Source: Bacteroidales bacterium (lineage in GTDB: Bacteria; Bacteroidota; Bacteroidia; Bacteroidales; Bacteroidaceae). From it: DNA of 64,000 bases. A model generated the notes under the pieces. It was not told the origin of the DNA and did not search any database. It saw only the letters and a list, made by a program, of their open reading frames with translations. A program made the translations under genes and the position numbers. The stretch lies in NCBI GenBank assembly GCA_015060905.1, contig SUXQ01000001.1:1-64000 (forward strand), read 5' to 3'. Positions 57,554 through 64,000 of the stretch are shown here, one piece after another. Every line of letters starts with the position of its first letter. Positions within the stretch are counted from its first letter, which is position 1.

Positions 57554-60500
57554 ATGATAAAGATAAAACATTTATTATTTCTTCTCCTCTGTTGCTGTGT
57601 AGGTACAACCTTTGCGCAGAAGAGTGCGAGAATTTCCGGAAACATCTCCAGTGATTCCGAAGGTCCGCTTATGATGGTAAACGTTACCGAGCGTGACAAA
57701 ACCAACCGTATCATTGAAGCAGCCGTAACCGACATGGAAGGTAACTTCTCTATGGTTGTAAAAAATACAAGTAACCGACTCGAGATTTCTTATATCGGAT
57801 ATAAGACAATGACACTCGAAATTGGTTCGCGTACCGTGTTCAATATTAAAATGCAAGAAGACAACCAGCTTCAGGAGGTCGAGATTACAGCAAAGCCCCG
57901 TACACAGTCGGGTGCCCTCGACATTCTCTCGCGCGAGGTTTCTCAGGCTACACAGAAGTTCAACATGAGCGAAATGGAAGGTCTCTCTTTTGCATCAGTC
58001 GATGAAGCACTTCAGGGACAGATTGCAGGTCTTGACATTACCTTCGCTTCGGGTGACCTTGGTTCGGGTACCACCATGCGTTTGCGTGGTACCTCGACCA
58101 TCAACGGTAACGCCGAGCCCCTCATCGTTGTAAACGACAACATCTTCGAAATGCCCACCGGCGAGCAGATTGACTTTTCAACAGCCAACCAAGAGACATT
58201 CGCCCAGCTTCTTACCGTAAACCCCGAGGACATCGAGTCAATCGAGGTATTGAAAGATGCTTCAGCCTGTGCCATCTGGGGTTCACGTGGTGCAAACGGT
58301 GTCATCAAAATTAAAACAAAGCGTGGTACACGCGGTAAGACACGTGTGAACTACAGCTTCCGTTTCAAAGACAAATGGATTCCCTCGGGTCTTAACCTGA
58401 TGAATGGTGACGACTACACAATGATGCTTAAAGAGGCATACTTCAACCCTGCTCAGAATGATTACTATTCAGCAGTAGACGAGTTGAACTACGATGTGTT
58501 TGGTTTCTCCGAGTACGAGAACTACAACGAAAATACCGATTGGGTAGATGCAGTGTCAAAGCATGGTTACACCAACGAGCACAACATCTCTCTTACCGGT
58601 GGTGGTGAAAAAGCTACATTCCGTATCTCGGGAGGTTACTACAACGAGACAGGTACCATCATCCGTCAGTTGCTCGACCGTTTCACAACAACAATGGCAC
58701 TCGACTACTACGTATCTGACCGTATCAAGGTTGTATCTGACTTCTCTTTCACATACACCGACAACCGAAAGAACTACAGCGACCTTTTGGCAATAGCTCA
58801 GGTGATTATGCCTAACATGTCAATCTACAACCAGAACCAGTATATTGACGAGAATGGAATTTCACACGGTATTCCCACATCCGACTACTATCAGATGTTG
58901 GAAAGTGCCGGTGGCGGTACCGACTACTTCAACGGTAACCAGAAAGATAAGAAAAACCCCGTAGGTCTTGCACATCTTGCTCGCAACGACCAAGAGACAT
59001 ACTCTATCACTCCCCAGTTGCAGCTCGAGTACAACCTCCTCGGCCTCGAAGACGACGAGACACAGTTGAAGTACCGTGCATTGGTAAACATGAACGCAAA
59101 TACATACACCGAGACCTCTTTCCTTCCCGCAGCACTTGTAACAAGCGGATGGGATAGTAAAGATGGTGATGGTGTAGGTTATGCCAATAGATCATACATG
59201 CGCGACTATAAGTCATTGCAGTTTACCACACGTCACAACCTTATCTTCACTCCCGCGTTCAAGAACAGCGATCACTTCCTTACAATGACTGCACAGTACG
59301 AGCTCTACACCGGTACAAACTCGGGCCAGACAGAGACTACATACGGTCTTCCCACAGGAAATATTACCTCTACAACTGTAGGTTCTAAACTTGTACAACC
59401 CAATACATCAACCGGCGAGTGGCGTTCAATGTCACTGACCTATCAGAGCCACTACTCATACAAGTCAAAATACTCACTCGGCTTTACACTCCGCGCCGAG
59501 GGTAACACCAAGTTCGGTGATGAGAACAAATGGGGTCTCTTCCCCGCAATCTCAGGTCGTTGGAACATCAGCGACGAGCCCTGGATGAAGTGGTCCGAGA
59601 AATGGCTCAGCATGTTGTCTATCCGTCCCGGTTACGGTTGGTCAGGTTCGGCTCCCGGCAGCGACTACCTTATGTTCTCTAGATACTATCCTAACAGTTT
59701 GCCCGCATATTTGGGTCAGAGCACATTCGTTCCCGGTGGTATGCGTCTTACAACCTTGCGTTGGGAGCGTAAGAAAGAGTTCAACCTTGGTTCGGATATC
59801 GAATTGTTCGACGGCCTCATCAGCGGTGCTATTAACTACTACGACAACACCACAAGCGACCAGTTGATGGGTGGTTATAAAATCCCCACTTCAACAGGTT
59901 ACACCTCACTCGATTACAAGAACACCGGTGCTCTTCGTAACAGAGGTTGGGAGTTGAACATCAACACATCAAAGATAAAGTTGGCAAAAGACCTCACATT
60001 GAGCACTTACTTCAACATTGGTCAGAACTTTAACGAAGTAGTGGAAATGGAGCAGTCTATTCTTGATAGCGAAAATAAAGAGTTCGACTTTAACGGTCCC
60101 AACGGACAATACCTCGGACGTATCCAGATAGGTAACCCCTTGGGTTCTATCTACGGTTTCCGCAACAAGGGCGTTTATCGTTACAGCTACCGCAACTACG
60201 AGAAGGCTCTCGAGCAAGAGAAACTCTATCCTAACAACCCCGAGCGTTGGACATGCCCCATCGTTCGTGACGCCGAAGGTAAAGTTGTTTACAAAGCCGA
60301 TGGTAAGCCCAAACAGCTTGTATTCAACTACGACACAGAAGATGGTAATGCCGACTACTACTTCAAGGGTGGTGATGCAATTTACGAAGATATTAACCAC
60401 GACGGTAACATCAACGAGCTTGACATTGTGTACCTCGGTAACTCTAACCCCAAGGCACAAGGAGGTTTCGGCTTGACATTCAACTACAAACGTTTGACAT

Positions 60501-60943
60501 TTAAAGCCAACTTTACTTATCGTCTCGACTACGACGTAATGAACACAGCACGTATGAATGTAGAGAATATGTACACAACAAACAACCAGACTATTGCAGT
60601 AAACTGGCGCTGGCGTAAGGAAGGTGACATCACCGAGATTCCCCGTGCTCTTCGCAGCGCAGGTCTCAACTGGTTGGGTAGCGACCGCTACGTTGAGGAC
60701 GCTTCTTACGTTCGTCTCTCTTTCTTGCAGCTCACATACAACTTCGAGCCCAGTTGGTTGAAACGTTACGGCTTGCAATCATTGAACGTTTATGCATCGG
60801 CCGACAACCTCTGCTTCTGGACGAAGTACACAGGTATCGACCCCGAGATTAATATTGGTTCAGGAGGTTGGGGACGTGCCCAAGATAACTCTAAGACACC
60901 TCGTTCACGTTCATACACACTTGGTCTTTCTGTTGGATTCTAA
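57554..60943 (+). CDS. SusC/RagA-family TonB-linked outer-membrane transporter
   Basis: 1129 residues with a signal peptide (1-21, 'VGTTFAQ'), a CarboxypepD_reg-like domain (about 25-110), a plug domain (about 120-255, 'SVDEALQGQIAGLDITFASG', 'IEVLKDASACAIWGSRGANG') and a 22-strand-type barrel to the C-terminus 'RSYTLGLSVGF' ending in Phe as outer-membrane barrels do. Imports ligands captured by the SusD partner, energised by TonB-ExbBD. No glycosidase or sulfatase genes are in sight, so the ligand may not be a polysaccharide. Confidence 0.95.
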   Translation: MIKIKHLLFLLLCCCVGTTFAQKSARISGNISSDSEGPLMMVNVTERDKTNRIIEAAVTDMEGNFSMVVKNTSNRLEISYIGYKTMTLEIGSRTVFNIKMQEDNQLQEVEITAKPRTQSGALDILSREVSQATQKFNMSEMEGLSFASVDEALQGQIAGLDITFASGDLGSGTTMRLRGTSTINGNAEPLIVVNDNIFEMPTGEQIDFSTANQETFAQLLTVNPEDIESIEVLKDASACAIWGSRGANGVIKIKTKRGTRGKTRVNYSFRFKDKWIPSGLNLMNGDDYTMMLKEAYFNPAQNDYYSAVDELNYDVFGFSEYENYNENTDWVDAVSKHGYTNEHNISLTGGGEKATFRISGGYYNETGTIIRQLLDRFTTTMALDYYVSDRIKVVSDFSFTYTDNRKNYSDLLAIAQVIMPNMSIYNQNQYIDENGISHGIPTSDYYQMLESAGGGTDYFNGNQKDKKNPVGLAHLARNDQETYSITPQLQLEYNLLGLEDDETQLKYRALVNMNANTYTETSFLPAALVTSGWDSKDGDGVGYANRSYMRDYKSLQFTTRHNLIFTPAFKNSDHFLTMTAQYELYTGTNSGQTETTYGLPTGNITSTTVGSKLVQPNTSTGEWRSMSLTYQSHYSYKSKYSLGFTLRAEGNTKFGDENKWGLFPAISGRWNISDEPWMKWSEKWLSMLSIRPGYGWSGSAPGSDYLMFSRYYPNSLPAYLGQSTFVPGGMRLTTLRWERKKEFNLGSDIELFDGLISGAINYYDNTTSDQLMGGYKIPTSTGYTSLDYKNTGALRNRGWELNINTSKIKLAKDLTLSTYFNIGQNFNEVVEMEQSILDSENKEFDFNGPNGQYLGRIQIGNPLGSIYGFRNKGVYRYSYRNYEKALEQEKLYPNNPERWTCPIVRDAEGKVVYKADGKPKQLVFNYDTEDGNADYYFKGGDAIYEDINHDGNINELDIVYLGNSNPKAQGGFGLTFNYKRLTFKANFTYRLDYDVMNTARMNVENMYTTNNQTIAVNWRWRKEGDITEIPRALRSAGLNWLGSDRYVEDASYVRLSFLQLTYNFEPSWLKRYGLQSLNVYASADNLCFWTKYTGIDPEINIGSGGWGRAQDNSKTPRSRSYTLGLSVGF

Positions 60944-60955
60944 TATTGATAGATT

Positions 60956-62734
60956 ATGAGAAAAATAAAAAATATAATTAGTTCAGCGTTCGTGGCAATT
61001 GCCATCGGATGCTCATCAATGATGACATCTTGTACGGACTACTTGACCTTGTATCCTACAAACGCCGTTATTTTGGAGAATTATTGGAAAACTGCCGAGG
61101 ATGTCAATTCTATGGTGGCAACTTGTTACAGCAGTTTGGCGAACAGTGATATTATCACACGTATGATGATATGGGGTGAGTTTCGTTCCGACAATTTGGT
61201 TACTCGTACAGGTGCATCTAACGACCTGAAGTATATTGTCGAGGCTAACTTGCTCGAAACAAATGGTTACTTCAAATGGGAACATTTCTATAAGACAATC
61301 AACTACTGTAATTTGGTGCTCCAGTATGCCCCCGGTGTAATGGAAGAAGACCCCGATTTTACACAAGGCGATTTTGACGTAATAAAGGGCGAAATGTATG
61401 CATTGCGTGCATTGTGCCATTTCTACCTTGTACGTTCGTTCCGCGATATTCCCATGGGACTTGTGGCAATGGATGCAGATGACCAAGAAAGGAACTATCC
61501 TCAATATTCACCTTATGAGGCATTGGATATTATCATGGCCGACCTCGACTCAGCCACAAAATATTGTATGAAGACCGGTGGATGGTCCGAATCTCGCAAA
61601 AACTATGCCCGTATAACAAAAGATGCCGTTTATGCAATGAAGGCCGATGTAAACATGTGGCGTGCAGCTTTTGCTCAGTACAATATTCTTTCCAACGATA
61701 CAGCGAAATATATCAGCACCGGCGAACCTATAAAATATACAGCAGCCGATGTTGAGAATTACTACACGCAGGCAATAGAGAATTGCGACTCGGTTCTTGT
61801 ATCGATGAAACGTCAGGTATTAGAAGAGTACGACGAAAGAAAATTGCCTTTCACAGTTCTTGATACACTTACCAACCCCTATCTGCTTATTCCTGTAAGA
61901 AGCAAAGAATATTATTCTCCTTACGACGAGATTTTCCTCGACGTTTCCATGATGAGTAATGATTATATGACACCTAATGAGGTTATCTTCAAGCTCGACT
62001 TCAGCAGTACTAATAAGAACAGTGCTATTCAGAATATGTATGGTTACAACGAGAGTAATGGTCAATTTGTAGTACCTGCGTCTGCTCCCGTAGGTTTGGA
62101 AGCTGATGGATTGTGGCAGAAAAGTGACATGCGTTTCAACGCCTTTACCAATTTTAAATATGCAAAAAGTTCAGGCGGCTCGGATAGTAAAAAGATTATC
62201 AGCATTACAAAGTATAATGTAAAAACTGCAGCAATAGGTAAGGATGGTATTGAATGGTATGGAAATGGTAACAATATTTCCGACTGGATATTCTATCGCA
62301 AGACAGACGTTATGTTGATGAAAGCCACAGCTCTTGCTTACCGTTATCACGAGGGTGACCATTCCGAGGCATTTGCACTTGTAAACGCGGTGAACAAACG
62401 TAGTGTTACTACTGTTTCGCAACAACTTGCCGAAAAAGATTACGAAGATCAGTCGGCTTTAAAGTCTCTTGTTCTCGATGAGCGTTTGCGCGAGCTTTCA
62501 TTCGAAGGCAAACGTTGGTACGACCTTGTTCGCATGGCTCTTTGCGATGGTAGTACCGATAAAGTTATTGAACTCGTGAAGCCTAAATTCGACAGCGGTG
62601 GTAATGCTGCCTCTATCAAGATGTCAAGCATACATTCACTCTTCTGCCCCATTTACGAGACAGAGTTAAAATTGAATCCCTTGCTTAAGCAGAACCCTGT
62701 ATTTGAACGTAGCAGTTCTACTGAACAGAACTAA
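60956..62734 (+). CDS. SusD/RagB-family surface lipoprotein
   Basis: 592 residues. Lipoprotein signal with Cys at 26 ('SSMMTSCTDYL'). SusD fold: N-terminal 'NAVILENYWKTAEDVNSMVA', TPR-like helices ('KGEMYALRALCHFYLVRSF', the diagnostic ALRALCHFYLVR block), and C-terminal 'LVLDERLRELSFEGKRWYDL' with the RWYDL motif. Acts as the lid on the SusC barrel. 12 bp after susC-like. Confidence 0.96.
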   Translation: MRKIKNIISSAFVAIAIGCSSMMTSCTDYLTLYPTNAVILENYWKTAEDVNSMVATCYSSLANSDIITRMMIWGEFRSDNLVTRTGASNDLKYIVEANLLETNGYFKWEHFYKTINYCNLVLQYAPGVMEEDPDFTQGDFDVIKGEMYALRALCHFYLVRSFRDIPMGLVAMDADDQERNYPQYSPYEALDIIMADLDSATKYCMKTGGWSESRKNYARITKDAVYAMKADVNMWRAAFAQYNILSNDTAKYISTGEPIKYTAADVENYYTQAIENCDSVLVSMKRQVLEEYDERKLPFTVLDTLTNPYLLIPVRSKEYYSPYDEIFLDVSMMSNDYMTPNEVIFKLDFSSTNKNSAIQNMYGYNESNGQFVVPASAPVGLEADGLWQKSDMRFNAFTNFKYAKSSGGSDSKKIISITKYNVKTAAIGKDGIEWYGNGNNISDWIFYRKTDVMLMKATALAYRYHEGDHSEAFALVNAVNKRSVTTVSQQLAEKDYEDQSALKSLVLDERLRELSFEGKRWYDLVRMALCDGSTDKVIELVKPKFDSGGNAASIKMSSIHSLFCPIYETELKLNPLLKQNPVFERSSSTEQN

Positions 62735-62742
62735 AAATAACT

Positions 62743-62767
62743 CCGACCGGGGTTTATTCCCGGTCGG
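62743..62767 (+). terminator. Hairpin after the SusD gene
   Basis: CCGACCGGG (62743-62751) pairs with CCCGGTCGG (62759-62767), 9 bp, 7-nt loop, without a U-run. It may be a partial terminator or an mRNA-stabilising element that lowers expression of the next gene relative to SusCD. Confidence 0.6.
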
Positions 62768-62828
62768 GTATAAGTTAAAACTGCACGAAATAAATTGAAT
62801 GATATTTATTATAAAAAACCGAATAAAT

Positions 62829-64000
62829 ATGAATTTTGCTAATAAAATATATAAGAAATTTGCAGGGACGATTCTTCTTTGCGCATTATGCCTTGCGGGT
62901 GTAGTGTCGCAGAGTTGTACCGAAGAGATTGATCAGTCCAATCGATACACCTTTACAGGGGAGACAATCGTCGATTATCTTGAGAATCGCTCAGACTCCT
63001 TCAGTGACTTCTTAACAATTTTAAGAAGAGCCAAAGTAAAGGCGGGCACTGTCGGTAGCGATGATAGTAAAGGTAGTGTTAAACACTTGTTGGCAACATA
63101 CGGACGTTACACCTGTTTCGCACCGACAGACAGTGCCATCAGACGCTTTGTGCGCGAACAGTTCGAAATATGGTACAATGACAGTCTTGCTGTGTTAAGA
63201 GGCGAACTGCCTGCAGACGAGGCTCGTATAACAGGTATCACAAGCCCCGAATTTGATGAACTTTCCGATTCAATGTGTTCTCAGATTGCCAAGGACCATA
63301 TTATCGAGGGAGAAATTTACCACACTTACGACTTGGGCGAGGGAGCATTGGGACGTCCCAATATGAACGACCGTTATATTGCCAGCCGTTTCGTTGCCGA
63401 TGAAAATACAGGTATTGTAAGCCTCAAACTTAACGACGCATCTACATGTATCTCTCAGGACAATGATGCCGAGAATGGTGTTGTACACGTTCTTGACAAA
63501 GTGTTGAACCCCTCTAACGAGCTTGCTCCCGACCTTTTGAAGAGCTACGAAGAGTATTTCTCTTTATTTACTGAGCTTATTTTCGAGACAGGACTCGAGA
63601 AAACTCTTCGTCAGACATCTTTCAACATGGACTCTATAGAGAAAGCGAAAGGTTGGAAATATGGCGAAAAAGAAGCGCGTCTGTTTCAGGCAACAAGTAG
63701 TTGGTCGGGTCAAGCAAAAATTCCCGATACTCATTATATAAAATATACAATTCTTGCTGTTCCCGACGTTGTGCTCGATTCTGTTTATGGAGTTAAGACT
63801 ATGGATGACTTGTTGGTGCTTGCCGAGAAATGGTACAGCAACAGTAATTATGTAAAAGGTGAAACTCCTATCACCGACCCCAATCACCCCTTGTATAGAT
63901 TGATTGCCTACCATATTGTAGAGCGTGAGTTGTTGTACTCGGGTGGTTTTGTACACGATAATATTAAATTTATCGACGGCTTCGATTCGGAGAAAAAATA
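62829..64000 (+). CDS. Second fasciclin (FAS1)-domain lipoprotein, cut by the window end
   Basis: Open from the ATG at 62829 to the window end (390 codons, no stop). 'MNFANKIYKKFAGTILLCAL' begins a lipoprotein signal with Cys at 30 ('GVVSQSCTEEIDQ'), again followed by acidic residues. A FAS1 domain covers about 45-215: 'GETIVDYLENRSDSFSDFL', 'YGRYTCFAPTDSAIRRFV', and 'NGVVHVLDKVLNP', the standard closing strand. A second domain seems to start near 225. It is likely cotranscribed with SusCD through the hairpin at 62743. Total length unknown. Confidence 0.88.
   Translation, partial: MNFANKIYKKFAGTILLCALCLAGVVSQSCTEEIDQSNRYTFTGETIVDYLENRSDSFSDFLTILRRAKVKAGTVGSDDSKGSVKHLLATYGRYTCFAPTDSAIRRFVREQFEIWYNDSLAVLRGELPADEARITGITSPEFDELSDSMCSQIAKDHIIEGEIYHTYDLGEGALGRPNMNDRYIASRFVADENTGIVSLKLNDASTCISQDNDAENGVVHVLDKVLNPSNELAPDLLKSYEEYFSLFTELIFETGLEKTLRQTSFNMDSIEKAKGWKYGEKEARLFQATSSWSGQAKIPDTHYIKYTILAVPDVVLDSVYGVKTMDDLLVLAEKWYSNSNYVKGETPITDPNHPLYRLIAYHIVERELLYSGGFVHDNIKFIDGFDSEKK

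Noticed and set aside
1..64000. CRISPR arrays, tRNA or rRNA genes
   Set aside because: No evenly spaced short repeats and no cloverleaf or rRNA-like sequence were recognised by eye. A dedicated covariance-model scan was not possible here.

Overview
The window is chromosomal DNA from a member of the order Bacteroidales, probably a gut Bacteroidaceae/Prevotellaceae-type organism. The evidence is the SusC/SusD outer-membrane pair, fasciclin-domain lipoproteins, a GH92 mannosidase, a glycine-lipid-type acyltransferase pair, lipoprotein signals followed by acidic residues, the general lack of Shine-Dalgarno sequences, and promoters that fit the Bacteroidetes primary sigma consensus (TTTG, about 19-20 nt, TAnnTTTG). 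Species cannot be fixed from sequence alone. No tRNA, rRNA, CRISPR array or intact transposase was seen.

Layout. 1-8.8 kb: rplL, rpoB and rpoC, the end of the ribosomal protein/RNA polymerase operon. 8.9-10.8 kb: two acyltransferases resembling the GlsA/GlsB pair that makes N-acyloxyacyl glycine lipids. 10.9-15.9 kb: dut, a TPR protein, a DUF4292-type lipoprotein, an EnvC-like LytM protein with a degenerate active site, and a small exported protein. 16.0-22.2 kb (minus strand): a compact five-gene operon of antiporter, GNAT protein, topoisomerase IV subunit B, coaD and a carboxyl-terminal protease. 22.3-26.6 kb (minus): a GH92 enzyme, prmA and asd. 26.8-30.0 kb: tcdA, a lolD-like ATPase, a small exported basic protein and a ROK kinase.

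30.04-36.16 kb is a 6.1-kb AT-rich island bounded by perfect 30-bp direct repeats. It carries a KilA-N gene, a divergently transcribed 68-aa XRE regulator, a nuclease-methyltransferase fusion and a 720-aa specificity subunit with three target-recognition modules. A run of eight G bases lies exactly between modules two and three. A change of one G in either direction would truncate the protein to an ordinary two-module subunit. This is the most striking signal in the window: a candidate phase-variable, HsdR-less restriction-modification island. No recombinase is encoded in it.

36.2-38.9 kb: an ABC-F ATPase, whose start codon touches the right repeat, and an acyl-ACP thioesterase. 38.98-44.65 kb (minus): a complete RND efflux operon (TolC-like, adaptor, AcrB-like) with a palindrome just upstream. 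44.8-50.1 kb: etfB, etfA, an acyl-CoA dehydrogenase, a SlyD-like isomerase with a Cys-rich tail, and aroC. 50.25-53.7 kb: a multi-spanning membrane protein and a PD40-repeat lipoprotein with a CxxCH motif. From 54.07 kb to the end: fasciclin lipoprotein, SusC, SusD and a second fasciclin lipoprotein (cut by the window end), behind a textbook promoter.

Island aside, most of the window is housekeeping and envelope biology. Several transcription units end in unusually long perfect palindromes with 21-22 bp arms. The GH92 enzyme has Gln where this family normally has its catalytic acid Glu, which suggests a phosphodiester-linked mannose substrate.
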